Of a stretch of DNA of 64,000 bases, positions 52,301 through 64,000 are shown in pieces. Both the position numbers and the translations under genes were made by a program. Source of the stretch: Antennarius striatus (taxonomy: Eukaryota; Chordata; Actinopteri; Lophiiformes; Antennariidae); contig NC_090796.1 of NCBI RefSeq assembly GCF_040054535.1, positions 12,551,501 to 12,615,500 on the forward strand. Reading direction: 5' to 3'. The notes beneath the pieces are model-generated. The model made no database searches, had not been told where the DNA came from, and saw only the letters and a program-made list of their open reading frames with translations. Numbering within the stretch: the stretch's first letter is position 1; each line of letters opens with the position of its first letter.

Positions 52301-55300
52301 ATGCATTCCTGTTTAAAATATTCATTCTTATTTATTCATATTAATTCATGTATGCTACTATGCTTATTAACACTTGGCTAAAACAGGTTATTTAACTGAG
52401 AGAATAAAGAAAAGTCCTTTATAAGCTTCTTTAAAGGCAGATTGTTAATGGTAGGAAGTGTACCTGGCAGTTCTCACAGCATTGACCGTGTGCACACTTA
52501 GATCCTGCTGTCAGGCGACAAGTTGCGGCATCACAACAAGGGTTATCGCATTCCTGAAAATAAAAGCACTCTTTGTCAACCGGGTAATGTTTATGTATCC
52601 AGTTACACCTTGAGCAGGAAACACAGTGAGGAATGTTTGGTGAAGAAAAAAATTGCATTTAGTCTCTCATACCAGCAGCTTCTCTGCCAAGAATTCTGTC
52701 CCTCTTATTAGATGTGAGCACACAGGAAAACTATTTACATTTTTGAGGCCAAACTGCAGATTTAGCCGCCCTGAATCACCGCTGCCTCCCCTTTTATTAG
52801 CTGTCTAACCTTGAATGGAGGAAACCGCAGCAGTCATCTAAAACTGAAAACCCAAATGGCGTCTTCCGTGACCGGAAGGTAAATTTAAACCTTCCAAGGA
52901 CTCAACTTGAACATTTTTTTGTCCAAGGTCACAGACACTCGAACGACCAGAATAACTCAATTTGTGTTGATGTGGATAGACCAGAACCTCTGTGGATCGA
53001 CCACAATCACACAAATTGCACTGTTAAGCAACCATTTCTGAAAGGGGAGCATGTGGACCATCCATTCAATCAGGAAGTATCTACTGATAGTTTTACCTCC
53101 TCTGTGCCGCAGTCACACTGTTCTCCAGGGTCCAGCATGGCGTTGCCACAGCGTGGCGCCACAGTGATGGTCTGAACGGAACTCAACGGTTTGGACAAGC
53201 AGCTGGGCTGAGCCCGTTCCATGAACTCAGTCAGCTGCTCCACGCTGCAGCCGCTGAAAAACTCTGGGAACGCTTGGTTTCCAGTGCTGAAGAGGAGAAA
53301 GGGATGGCAGCTTTGTGAAAGATTCTATAGACACCAGTCGTAAAACAAGTATCCACTGCACTGTCAAAGATTAAATAAGCCTTCCACAGTATTTGCAGTA
53401 ACCTGAGCTTATCTGCCATCACACAGTTCCCACTGCTGTGAGGTGGCCCACACAAACAATCCGCATCATCATGGGACATGCCAAAATTATGTCCCATCTC
53501 ATGAGCAATGGTGGAGGCCAAGCCTATCGGATTATCATGATGATCCTGTGAGAGAAATGCAGAAATGTTGCTTTATATTTAGCTGAATATTAAGTGCAAC
53601 AGTACTTGATGAAGTTGAGTTGATGAAGGATTCATTCATGTCAGAAGTCATTATTGATACCTGGTTGACTCCACCTGAGTTTTCAGTACAGATGGCAAAT
53701 TTATTTGCCAGTCCAACTGTATCTCCATCAAAATCTATGCCCCTAGTGAGGAAAAAAAGTTTAATATCGGGTCAAATATGTAGGTAGTGTTTTTGTGTTT
53801 AGCATCTGTGCAGGCATCTATGATCCTCCTTACGTCACGAATTGGGCAGTGTCGTGCGTCATCCTCTGCAGAAGATCAGACCGGCGCCAATGGAGGAAAT
53901 TGTCTAGAGTTGTCTCTGAATTTATGTCAACAACTATTTGGTCTTCGTAAGTCCAAATCTCCAAGCCCACCAGGACAATTCGAATGTTCAGAGGTCGATA
54001 CAGCTGCAGGCAGAGGAGCAGACTTACTTCATTGGTTGAATGCTCTCAGACAAGCTGCTGTTAAGAATACTGATGGTCCCACACCGAAGGCACAGCTTCC
54101 AAAACGTCAGAGGTTTTCTTACCTTATCAACATGATTTACAACTCCAAGAATACGGGATTTAGTCTCACTTCCATAATGTTTATACTAAAGGAAGACAAG
54201 AGTTCAACATGATTCATCTAGCGATGGAGATTTCAGGTAAAGGAAATAAAACAAAAATATCTACCTCAGTGTTGTCGACCACCACGAACAGCTCAACAAA
54301 ACTCTCTGGACCTGTGATGGGTTTAGATTTCTGAAGAAATAAAAAAACAACAACACACATATATGCAACCATCATGCTAATACTTTCAATAATTCAAAAC
54401 AAGAACACATACGAAGATCCATCTGTGATTTTCTAAACGTTATGTTCAAACTACAAGCTGTGGCCAGAAGTATTTGTGTTTTAGCACTGATGAAATTTTG
54501 CTCCACTGTGATTGGAAAAATAACTGTTATTTAATTTAATCTATCGTAAAATCCGAGTTTGCATTTAAATACTGACGATCAGTGATTTGCAACAGTGGCC
54601 GACAGTGACACGCCCTGTTATGATATCATCACTGGTATTACAGGATTTGTATTATTATTAGATCTTAGCCACGTTTATCAACCTGAACTTCCAGCATCTT
54701 CTGGCTAAATTCCACAACCGTTCACGTGTCACCTACCCATGACCTGGGCCTGAAGAGCCCAGCGAGCACAGGATCCTGGTCCCGGTCATACGGGGTGGTG
54801 CTGTTAGAGGAGGAGCCACAGCTGGGTCTGCTGCCGGTTGCTAGGTTCTCACTTCCATAAACCGCGTGGTAGTCATCCTCAGATGGTCCCAGAGGCTCAA
54901 TCAGGTAAACCTGCTGCTGGGCTCTCACAAAACCACTGCCAACACAGATAATAAGGAGACACAGCAGTGTTTGTCGAGTGATGTTTGCTCCACACTCAGT
55001 ACAAGAGAGTCAGAGTTGACATTCAACAAAACTAAAGCACAATTTGGTCTGCAAGTTCTACCTGGCCTGTCTACCACTCTCTCTCTGTCTGTCTGTCTCT
55101 CTATCTTTTCCTTCCCTGTCTCTATCCCCAGTATATTTGCTTTCCCACCCAACCGATGAAGGTGGATGACCGCCCTCCAGAGTCTGGGTCCTGTCCGGAG
55201 TTTCTTCCTCAATGAGGGAGTTTTTCTCCGCCACTGTCGCTTATGCTTGCTCTGGAGGGTTGTGTTGGGTTTCTCTGTCTGTTAAGGCACTTCAAAATGT

Positions 55301-57833
55301 CTGATGACGTGATTAAGCGCTGTATAAATTAAGGTTAATGTCGCCGCACAGCAAGGTGGTTCCGGGTTCGAGTGTAGCTCTGTGCGGAGTTTGCATGTTC
55401 TTCCCGTGTCTGCGTGGGATCTCTCCGGGTTCACCGGCTTCCTCCCACCTCTTGAGACATGCCCTTCAGGTTAACTAGCCATTCCAAATTGCCCGTAGTG
55501 TATGAGTGGGTGTGTGCGTGTTTGTTTGTGTCTCTGTGTGTCTCCACAGTGCACCGGCATTGTGCCCGGAGTTTCCCCCGCCTCATGTTCTTAGTCAGCT
55601 GGGATAGGCTCCAGCTTCACGCAACCTGCTACAGCGGAAGAGGCAGTAAGGAAGATGAATGAATGAATGAATGAATGAATGAATGAATGAATGAATGAAT
55701 GAATGAATGATTGATTGTTTGATTGATTCTAGGCACCAGCACCTGTCGACACATTATGTACATTTATTTAACATCTGTTGGGTGAGAGCATCAACTACAG
55801 TACAAAAAAAACAGGTGTAACATGTAAGCGTTGTGTCATATTAGGAAAACAATGTTCTAATTTAATGGCTGCATTTCTACATGAAGTAAATTTTGAAGTA
55901 ACACGTTTCGCAAGTACATGAGAAAATTTCACTGACGGTGGCCTTAGCGGTAAATTACACAACAGAAATCTGAAGCTGCAAATATGCAGATTTTCTTACC
56001 TGATTCCTGAACAAATCCCAACACTGACTGAGGAGTCCTTCATGCCTTCAATGTGACCGTGATAATAGCAGTTCTCCTAGAACAAAGTATTCATTAGAAT
56101 AACTCACCCAGGGTTCAGTCTGCTGAAGTACTTTACAATCCTCTTAGATATTGCTCTCTACTTATTTGTTTAATGTTCAGGAAGTTATGAATCACAGGTG
56201 AGGTCATGTTACAGTTCCACTGGATTTGATTCTTTTTGGTAGGTGGTGTGTTTTTGTTTTTCTTACTCATGAATATTGTGAGTCAATGAATCATAAAATA
56301 TTAAGAGAAACACAAAATCTCAATAATACAATAATATAAATTACCACAATTTACAGTAGCTGTGATTCCAATAAACACAGCTAATGTGCACGTTTAGGTG
56401 AATTTCCCTAAACATGCACAGATTAACTTTAAATATGTGTATTTTTTAAGCTTGCTTAAAGAGCATGATGTAGGAATCATTCAATCTTGATTAAAATGTC
56501 ACTTTCCCTAAAATTGACATTCATACATAAAAATGTCAGGATATAGATAGAAATAATATTTCTTCTATGAACAATCGTTTTGTGACTGAAGTACAATCTC
56601 ACCTGACGTTGTGACGTTGTTACACGCTTTCCCTCTTCTGAATAGTGTGTTTCTGTGAAGTGTTTCCCAATAAGATTCCTAAAATAATAAATACATAAAT
56701 CGTTGAAAAATAAGGTTTTCCTTTTTCAAACAGATATTTATCAATTTAATGTGAAATGCTATTTAGAAAAAAAATGTGCTTTTCTATTTCCTTTTGGAAT
56801 TAATAAAGTATTTATCTATCTATCTGTCTATCTAAAACGTACCTGTTCTTTTCCAGATGAATTGTGTGGTTTCTACCTTCAATGGCCAACTCATACCGAA
56901 CTACATCAGGATGCAACTGTGAAATCCGTCGAGTTAAAATTAAAAATTAAAAGTTCAGAAGTAAAAGTACAGAAATATAAGCAACATGCACTTAAATTAT
57001 CAAAGAACATGCCTCGATTTGGATTGCTTTACTGCATTATTATACAATTCAATTATTACAACTGATGCACAGATGTGTCAGAACATAGTGATGTTGTCTA
57101 AAATCAAATCTAACAGTCTGATGTCTGACAGTGTAGGGATGGAGATGCAGCTTTGGTCACCTGCTGGTCCTGCAGGCTCCTCTTCTGTCTCCCTGGAAGC
57201 CTCTGAGGTCTCACCACCTCATACCTCCCCACATGAGACAACATCCAAGAACTCTGCAGCAGACAACCTACTCACAGCAGACAACAGCCGGTGACACAAC
57301 ACACAGCTTCCTGAAACACGTGTCCCACACAGATCACACCGACTCCTTTAACAGAATGTATTTTAATAACCGATACCGTCGGGATATGGCTGAAAACAAA
57401 TCACTTTCTGATACGCAGGGGACGACTTTTACACCAAAAATGAAAAATCTTTTGTTGTCAAGTTTATTATCTATATTTTAATCGTTACCAGTACTTGTTT
57501 CGGGCTCAGCCGTTCATTTTAATCTGTGGGACAGATGTGAAATAAACCACTCCCTGAGTAAAAAGAGATTTTAAATGACTTTACAACAATAGGAATGGGT
57601 TAAACTTCATTTAAAACTATGATAATAAAGAATTAATAACGAAGCAATGAAAGCGTCTAACAATATTTTCTGTAAACTAACAGCGTCTTCATCTGTTCTA
57701 AGGAGTTTCTTTTGCACTTATGCAAAATCTACTTTCAGGTGATGGAAATATTCTAAATGGAACATTTAAGTAAATTCAGATTAAACTTCAACTCACACCA
57801 TGTCAGCCACAGTGACACCGCGTTCGCTCCCAT
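46303..57833 (-). CDS. adam8: ADAM metallopeptidase domain 8, complete
   Basis: Type I membrane metalloprotease-disintegrin involved in ectodomain shedding and leukocyte adhesion (family knowledge). Minus-strand exons, 5' to 3': 57833-57799, 57251-57161, 56916-56843, 56678-56603, 56076-56000, 54935-54737, 54330-54265, 54185-54123, 54003-53834, 53742-53661, 53545-53403, 53286-53097, 52553-52464, 52021-51823, 51160-51058, 50530-50365, 50280-50200, 50084-50000, 48812-48692, 48578-48422, 48323-48276, 47462-47412, 46431-46303. They give 831 residues (human 824). Visible: short signal segment, prodomain ([10 protein letters not shown], then [10 protein letters not shown]), catalytic [12 protein letters not shown] (326-337), disintegrin ([15 protein letters not shown], then ECDLPEYC), Cys-rich, EGF-like ([12 protein letters not shown]), membrane segment about 667-692, and a proline-rich SH3-ligand tail. 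Position beside tubgcp2 matches human ADAM8. The exon 1/exon 2 junction is the weakest. Confidence 0.93.
48692..48812 (-). other. adam8: adam8 transmembrane exon
   Basis: This exon encodes about 26 hydrophobic residues (from [15 protein letters not shown] to GLMCC) followed by KK, a typical stop-transfer. It ends the ectodomain that closes with the EGF-like exon. Downstream exons encode only the Pro/Lys-rich cytoplasmic tail. Confidence 0.9.
50987..51024. repeat. (GGAT)n tetranucleotide repeat in adam8 intron
   Basis: Repeated GGAT units with one GAAT interruption, preceded by AGCTGAAAAC. This is the usual ending of fish SINE-type retroposons, so a decayed SINE body may lie upstream. It lies about 35 bases beyond exon 51160-51058. 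Confidence 0.85.
53468..53503 (-). other. adam8: adam8 zinc-binding catalytic motif
   Basis: These bases encode [12 protein letters not shown], a complete HExxHxxGxxHD reprolysin site with all three zinc-ligand histidines and the catalytic glutamate. The protein is therefore predicted to be an active protease, unlike several catalytically dead ADAMs. A methionine-turn candidate (NCVMAD) follows in the same exon. Confidence 0.95.
55060..55335 (+). repeat. LINE 3'-end-like repeat in adam8 intron
   Basis: Ordered words AGAGTCTGGGTCCTGTCCGG, GTTTCTTCCTCAATGAGGGA, GTTTTTCTCCGCCACTGTCG, GGGTTTCTCTGTCTGTTAAG and GCGCTGTATAAATTA follow the 3' tail of an abundant teleost LINE, recognised from memory. 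The exact clade is not determined. It is 5'-truncated with no reverse transcriptase left. It lies antisense to adam8, between exons 56076-56000 and 54935-54737. Confidence 0.65.
55336..55709 (+). repeat. tRNA-derived SINE (fish V-SINE/Mermaid-like) with (GAAT)n tail
   Basis: A B-box-like GGTTCGAG near 55368 is followed by GTGCGGAGTTTGCATGTTCT, CTCCGGGTTCACCGGCTTCC, AAATTGCCCGTAG, GCTGGGATAGGCTCCAGC and a run of GAAT units from 55657. This is the standard order of a common teleost SINE. It appears 5'-truncated and abuts the LINE tail directly, suggesting nested or adjacent insertions. It is antisense to adam8. Confidence 0.7.
56785..56835 (-). repeat. Retroelement tail with TATC repeat beside an adam8 splice donor
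   Basis: Reverse-oriented copy of the ACTTTATTAATTCC-type repeat tail, with a TATC tetranucleotide run. It ends about 8 bases from the donor of adam8 exon 56916-56843, so the repeat forms the start of that intron. Confidence 0.55.
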
Positions 57834-58020
57834 GACGGCTTAAGTCCCACTGACTCCTTACCGAGAAGTCCTCGGTGAATCACTAACGCAATAAGTCCCG
57901 TTAAAGCGCCGCCTCCGGTTCTCTGGGATCACGCCTCACATTCGTCAAGCTAGTAACGATATGAATAGACAAGAACCGGAACTGTACACTCAAACATTTC
58001 AAAATAATACTACCGACTCT
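57834..58020 (-). promoter_or_regulatory. adam8: adam8 5' flank and probable promoter
   Basis: CpG dinucleotides are denser here than in flanking DNA (AAAGCGCCGCCTCCGG, ACACCGCG at the start codon). The sequence lies directly upstream of the ATG on the minus strand. A CTCGGTAAGG word could be a donor of a leader exon. No TATA box was seen. The transcription start site is not determinable here. Confidence 0.4.
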
Positions 58021-58963
58021 TTTAACTCACTTCATTATCCAAAGAAGGCCGGCGATCTTCTGTAACTACGCAAAGCTTATGGGGAAAAAATAATCAAAAT
58101 GTTATTTTCCGAATCTTTTTTTCCGAGAGTGGGATCTCGCTATTTATGAAAAGTTGCGGCTACACCGACAGAAAACTGATCCAACACCCTGTAATGGGAA
58201 ATATTTATGATCTGTTTTCGCGTTGTGACAAGATGTGTTCATGTTATATGGAAATACAGCCTTACTGTAAAAGTGTTCATATGACAGATCACGTTATTAT
58301 GAATAGCTTTCACATGACTATTATTTGCAATGTTCAACATTGTAACCTGATAAGTTTTATAGTTATGGCATAAAAATTTTCATGCTGAAAGGTGATAATG
58401 TATGTAGAATATATTGTAATACCTGACACTTCAAAGAACACAGCTTTTAAAATTTGTAATAGTTTAAGATATTCCTACTGTATGAAAAAGGTGCCATAAC
58501 ACCTTTTAACGCAATGTTTGTCATAATGATGTACAGTTGATATCATGAAGATAAAATGAGATTAGATAAGAATAGATAAACCTTTATTTGTCCCACAGTG
58601 GGGAATTTTCAAGATATCTAGAATTTCATATACCTGTATATCCAAGATAAAAATTTAATGAACACAAATCGGGGGGTTTTTTTTCTTTACGGGCTGTTGC
58701 ACTACCATATGATCTTACAAATTAGGATAAACTAGATCATTTTTATTGTATCGTTGTTCCTGATCTGCAGGATTATTTTTTTTCTACGCGGGTACATTCT
58801 TTTATTTTGAAATCAACGTCATTAATTTCCGGGATGCTTTTAGCGCTTTTGCCGTAACTATCAGCGTTAATGGCCCTAAACCACAAACCAACGAATGTTT
58901 TATCTTGAACTGAAGAGTAGCCACAAAGAAAAGACATAACCAATATCGCCTCCAGCAGTAAAA
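58021..58963. other. Gap between adam8 promoter and tubgcp2 3' end
   Basis: About 0.9 kb of AT-rich DNA. Apart from the repeat tail at 58550-58610 nothing was recognised. Both genes are on the minus strand, so adam8 initiates roughly 1.1 kb beyond the tubgcp2 polyadenylation signal. Confidence 0.6.
58550..58610 (+). repeat. Retroelement tail, copy with CCTTTATTTGTCCC
   Basis: GATTAGATAAGAATAGATAA leads into CCTTTATTTGTCCC and ACAGTGGGGAATTTTC. It is the best-preserved of the related tails in the window and lies in the gap between adam8 and tubgcp2. Confidence 0.6.
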
Positions 58964-58969
58964 TTTATT
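58964..58969 (-). terminator. tubgcp2: tubgcp2 polyadenylation signal
   Basis: TTTATT on the plus strand reads AATAAA on the minus strand, about 460 bases after the tubgcp2 stop codon. It gives a 3'UTR of about 58945-59431. Confidence 0.55.
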
Positions 58970-59431
58970 TTAAAAGTAATTTGCACAAGTTCCTCAAATC
59001 TACAAAAAATGCAATATGAATAACTATCCCTGTTATCTGCTTAGTCTGCTTTAGTGTTTGTATATGTAAAAAAAGTAGTGACTCTAAATAGACTCAGTAA
59101 AGTCTGCTTTTAATGAACACATACATACAATGTCATTGCACAGGTACAATTCGACACCCACAAAGAGTGGCACTACGTTTAATTTTCAGAGCAGAACAAA
59201 CTTATGAGCTATATTACATTTGTTAATATTTACAGTTTGAAGCGCTGAAATGAGACAACAAACAAGTCCACATCTCGTAACAATCATAAGATATATTCCA
59301 CTCACTGAAGTATCAACATTTTGAATTCACAGCTGACATTTATATAGGAGTTGTCTGGTTGAAGTGCAGTGGACCGACTTGAGGAGGGAATATTCTTATT
59401 GCTGGGTAACATTTCATAAAGATATAACGTG

Positions 59432-62400
59432 CTATGCTGCTGCTTTCTGGCTCCGCTCTATGGCCATTCTCTCGAGTCGCTCAGTGTAGAATCCGTTAAA
59501 ATCCAGCCTGTGAAATTTAAATAGCCAAGTTAAAAAATTAGAATAAATACAAGTATAAAAGTTGTTGATAAAAGCTTTGTAAGTAGATTAACAAGATCAT
59601 TTCAGGAAAAAATAGCAGGCATTTACAGAAAATAGGTGAATTCTAATGTTAGACGAACATTTTTTTTAAAAACCTTCTTTGCTTTGGTATATAGCAGCTG
59701 TGACAACAGGAAGTATTTGTAGAGAGTAATACATCCTAAAACATCTAGTCTACTCCATTTGAGAGCGGCATTACCTATAGATGATGCTGATCATGCTGTG
59801 CTCACAGTCGTTAGTGCTGTAGACGCTTAGCTTGTCCAGTAATTCCAGCAAAAGAATGCTGAAGTTACTGTCAAATTTGCTGATGGCAGCTTCGTAGCCT
59901 GCCTCCGACTGGAGGAAGTCCCCAAACTCAGCTAAAAACTGATGGGTAAGAAAATATTTTTGAATAAAAGGTTGGGATATTTTCTCATTTTGATTCCAAT
60001 TTGATTACCTTTCGTAACATGCTGACAAGTTACCTTTGTGGTTGGCCTCTTCTTCTCGGTGTCTTCCACATGTTCGTTCTGAGCGGAGGGATCATCCATT
60101 GCCCCTTGCTCCAGAGAGAGTCGTTCTAACCTCATGTTCTGAGTGAATCGCTGCAAAACAAAACACCATTTGAAATAACTAAAATAATTTTAATCCGTTC
60201 CAGACTTGTAAAAAAGCCCCAGACTCCACAAAATTATAAAATAAACACATTTTTTATTAACCAAAAGACATGCAAACTCTACCTGTGCATAACTGATTAC
60301 TGTATATATAAGTAATGTAAACAATAAGGTATGAAAAGAAATGCAAAATTCTCAAGCACACACGAGCGAACAAGAATGAGATGTGGTCTCTGCCGATGTA
60401 TCCATCTGCCAACTAGCAGTGGTGTCCTGAAGCACGACTAGTTACTCAGATTTCTGCTCGTATCTCCAGCAAAAATATGGACTGAGCAATAGCTCGTTTC
60501 TCAAATAACTTGAATGTCAGGTTGCTCGTATCTCTGATACTACTGTACTTTTGTAAAAATCTGCCTCAATGAAGAGCATGTGATGGAATATGAATCCTCT
60601 ACAAAGACAAAAATGTCTGACAAAACCTGCATGCAGTTTGTGAACATGACGCAGACAGCGATGAGTTTGGAGAAGATCCGAAGAAGTTCAGGGTTGGTCA
60701 GCATGCAGTCTTTCAGGCAGTTGTCCAGGAAGCTGGTGTGGTGGCAAAGCACATCATCAATGTTGGACGCCTGGAAGAGGATAAGACACAGTCAGAACGT
60801 CTTGACCTGAAGCCATTGAAATCAATTCAGTTTAGTGCGATAAAAACAGCACGTCACCAGTGAAACTGATCTTCCAGTGCTTGTCGAAAGAATGTTCTTT
60901 CAGAGAGTATTCAGGTCATTCACTTACTGTTTTCAGGTTGTTTTCCATGACGTGCCACGTGGGCTCCATCACCTCAAACATCATATAGTACTGGATGTTC
61001 TGCACAAAGTTGAGCATCCGCTGTCGGAGGGCGAAAGCAGCAGCAAACCTGAGGGGAGGGAGTTGGAATAAAATGTGAAGACATTCTGATGGTTGATATC
61101 TTTGATGAAACTGATAAAATTCTATTTCAAACTCACCACTTAGGAGAACGTAAAGAGTACTGCTTGAAATCTTTGTTTCTGATCCACACGTTGCACAGCA
61201 GCCTCTCCACATGTTTGCAGTAAAACATGTGCCTGAATAACATCTGGTACCTTGTCAGGGCTTTCCTGTAAGAGGAATGCAGAATATTTTTTTATTAAAA
61301 AAGTCGCAGACAACAGCAGATAATAGTATTACATAACGTGTGCAGTGATTTGTCATAAGGCTATTTGTAGCTGCACTTTGAATTTATTGATATTTTTTGT
61401 GATAAATGAAGGGAACATAAGATCCATTCTCGGGTATCCATGAGCTTCCTACAAAAACCAAATGATATGAAGTACACAATAAGATCAAATCAGCTGCAGC
61501 AGCCAAACACAACCTGTTGATGATGAGTGACAGAGGCCATTTGACGATGTAGTCAAAAGAGAAGGCCTCCAGCCCACTGAGGGCCACATCTGTGGGCTCT
61601 GCGTTGATAATGGCCTTCTCCTGTTTGGTCTCGATGGCAAGCACCCGTAATAACTGCGTGATGACGTCATGAGGCATCAAGTCGATCTGTGGAAAAATAT
61701 GCAAAAATTAAGACAACTCACACATTGATTTTCGAAAGTGTAAACCAGAGGTCATGTGACCAGGCTTGTGTGAAGGAAGATTACAAGAATTACTTGAGCA
61801 GTAGTGGTATAATGAAGGAATTGAAGCATTATTAGCAGCACAACAGATCCCATCAGAGTTAGTACATGATTTTTATAATAAGGGTACACAAAATATTTCT
61901 GTCAACCTTGAGGTCATCTTTGAAGGGGTCAGTGTTGGCTGTGCTCATCCTCAGAGCCAGCTCCAGGAGTGCTTCAAGTCTGGGAGGAACTATGTCGTCC
62001 ACCGGCTTCTTCAGCTCATCCTCCGTTAGGTCCATGAAGTGAACGAAGAAATCACCTTTGTCCATCAGGAAGTAGTGCTTGATAGATCTAATAAAAAAAC
62101 CGGCAAATTTAGAAAAATGGAATTCGTTTCAGAGCGTTTGGGAACAAGAAAGTCTCATAAGCAGCTGTAAGAAACACAATCAGACGGAAAAATATTATTT
62201 TTATTAGGTTTAAATCTAGATTTTTACCAATCTGTACACACACGCAGACATACACACAAAAAAAGAGAGTAAAAGTTTAAAAGAAAACCTCAGGCGTGAA
62301 ACAAGCTCCTTCTCTTCCATGAGGAAATCCAACAGGACCTTGCTGGCATAATTGTAAGCTTTCTCTATCTGCTCCACATACGCCCTCTCCTTCAAGGTGT

Positions 62401-63922
62401 ACAGGACCTCCTTAGCATCAGGACACGTCACATCACGTCCGCACTCCCGCACCACATTGAGGTACTTTCCTGCAGGACATCACAAAGTTGAATTAAATAT
62501 TTTTGCAGAAAAAACTCGAATGTTTTTTTTTTACCTGTTTTCAGTTTTTACCTGTGCTTAATATTTTGTCAGCCATCTTCTGTAGGAAGGAGGGAATCCG
62601 ATGTTGTACAATAGTGTATCTTTGATCCCAGTACTTGTCATTGTAATCCTCCTGAATTTTCTCCTTCTGCAGCTCATGCTCTTCCACCATGAACTCACTA
62701 TAAAAAAATGGACATGAAAACCAGATTAAGGAATAAGCAAGTAAAGTGGAAGATAAGAGTTTGGTTTGTACTCTGAGTCTGTAAACAAACCTGTATGGGT
62801 CCTTGATGATGCCCCTATAGATCCACTTCTCCAGTATTTCAAAGTAAGGGACACTGGCTGCTTTCGTAAGGTAGAGACACAGCTCCTGAGCCTGGCTGTC
62901 ACCAGTGAAGTTGAAGGTTCTGTCATGAAGAAGAGTCAGTGTCGACCCGCCCATACACTCTCCTTTGTCCACTGAGGATGCTGTGAAAACAGTGGGAGCA
63001 CTTCTATTATTTTATTTCACACCATCATTTACAAAAAGTTACGTCTGAATTGTTAAAACTGATCAAATTAAAGGTTTATGGCAGCTCTTTCTTAAAACAT
63101 GACAAACATAATAAAGGTAAAGCATCAGTCAATACCACAACACATTAGGTAGGACTGAAAATAGCAGGTGTTTTATACTGATTTTGGAGATACTTTTACA
63201 TTTTATGCCAATTTTTTTTATATTTCTACGCCTCTAAATTTATCTGACAGATGTCACATGACAGATATCTATGAGTAAGAAGGCAGCAGTTTCTTTCCTC
63301 TCTATTTAACATTCTCATCCCTGGGTTAAATACATAACTCCACCTGCACCTAAAGCAGCAAGAACAGGAAGGTCATATTTGTACATTTGATGCATTAAAT
63401 GAAAAATCTAGTCACATATAAAGACCAGATAAAGGTTGTCTTTATTTCTGATTTGAACTGTAGACCCCTGTTTTGTATTTCGTCATTATTGTTGATAATA
63501 CAACTATTTTTAAGAAGTTATGTAGCATTATTTGGTGTCACAACAGTATTGAAATTCAGTATGCAGTCCCTCCTAGTTATATAAATAAGTCAGTAGGGGG
63601 CAAAGCACAGAGCAAAATTGAAGATTTGAAATTAAGTGTCCAATAACATAAACAGCTGGGACACTATCATCAGGTCCATGGTTAGAAAAGCATAAGAAAC
63701 AAACTCAGATTCTGACACTCACCAATTGAGGCGAGTATCTCCATGGACCTCATAGTGGGCTGGATGTAGAACCAGAGTTTCTGCAGGGACAGTAGGCCCT
63801 GCCGCTGGAGATGCTCCAGCTGGGTGATCAGGATCAGGTACTCCTTCATCAGGGTCCTCATCGCTGCCGTCAACGCATGATTGACCTGGCCATACTCAAA
63901 AGATGACTTCTCCTCGATGAAC
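59432..63922 (-). CDS. tubgcp2: Gamma-tubulin complex component 2 (GCP2), 3' part, 12 exons
   Basis: Core Spc97/Spc98-family subunit of the gamma-tubulin small complex and ring complex, nucleating microtubules at centrosomes. Minus-strand exons, 5' to 3': 63922-63723, 62980-62791, 62697-62552, 62469-62289, 62087-61907, 61686-61514, 61265-61137, 61048-60928, 60770-60627, 60150-60034, 59938-59775, 59507-59432 (TAG). They give 606 residues, about the last two thirds of the family's roughly 900. Diagnostic stretches are EYGQVNHAL, LLSLQKLWFYIQP, DSQAQELCLYLTKAAS, EDYNDKYWDQRYTIVQ, LLELALRMSTANTDPFKDDL, FDYIVKWPLSLIINR, RQRMLNFVQNIQYYMMFEVM and YSTNDCEHSM. The N-terminal third lies beyond the window. 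The exon at 60150-60034 encodes a charged, low-conservation linker. Identity is certain from near-continuous matching to vertebrate GCP2. Confidence 0.97.
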
Positions 63923-64000
63923 CTGAAAGAATACAAATACACTCTGTGTCAATCATAAATTTAAAAAAATATAAGATTGAATCCACTTGATAGTTTTAAA

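Noticed and set aside
53787..54212. 141-codon plus-strand open frame opposite adam8
   Set aside because: It lies antisense to two adam8 exons (54003-53834 and 54185-54123) whose reading frame is conserved; a shadow frame.
55360..55380. tRNA gene suggested by a B-box-like GGTTCGAG
   Set aside because: No cloverleaf can be built around it and the downstream sequence is a SINE body, so it is a tRNA-derived retroposon.
63585..63600. Second CTCF-like site (TCAGTAGGGGGCAA)
   Set aside because: It departs from the consensus at the first and last positions; too weak to annotate.

Overview
This window reads as vertebrate nuclear DNA, most likely a ray-finned fish and probably a percomorph-like teleost. 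It holds four intron-rich protein genes with consensus GT/AG junctions, long CA/TG/AG microsatellites, and fish-type SINE and LINE tails. The encoded proteins are clear orthologues of mammalian proteins but are diverged. The species cannot be named from the sequence. No prokaryotic features, CRISPR arrays or intact viral genes were seen. Exons were joined by reading splice sites by eye; every internal junction keeps the reading frame and no internal stop codon or frameshift was found.

Layout. (1) 1-27389, plus strand: the 3' part of psd (EFA6-type Arf6 exchange factor), 12 coding exons for the SEC7, PH and C-terminal coiled-coil regions; the 5' end lies outside the window. Its 12.2-kb intron (5408-17577) holds a candidate alternative promoter and first coding exon (14657-14866). 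That exon would splice in frame and give a short protein without an intact SEC7 domain. A long 3'UTR probably runs to about 31.5 kb. (2) 32.25-42.25 kb, plus strand: a complete chuk (IKK-alpha), 21 coding exons, 762 residues, with a CRE/ETS-bearing promoter and an unusual C-terminus. (3) 42.25-45.97 kb: a region with no recognisable gene, holding a CTCF-like site and two perfect hairpins. (4) 45.97-57.83 kb, minus strand: a complete adam8 metalloprotease-disintegrin, about 831 residues in 23 exons. (5) 58.96-63.92 kb, minus strand: the 3' two thirds of tubgcp2 (gamma-tubulin complex component 2), 12 exons; its 5' end lies beyond the window.

The four genes have unrelated jobs: Arf6 activation at the plasma membrane, NF-kB signalling, cell-surface proteolysis and adhesion, and microtubule nucleation. 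They are linked by synteny only. In human all four lie on 10q: PSD and CHUK at 10q24, ADAM8 and TUBGCP2 adjacent at 10q26.3. This supports naming the first gene psd rather than psd2, psd3 or psd4.

No radically new system was found. The best leads are the phase-compatible alternative psd first exon, the altered NEMO-binding tail of chuk, a (CA)20 tract that replaces the pyrimidine tract at a chuk splice acceptor, and several perfect or near-perfect hairpins.
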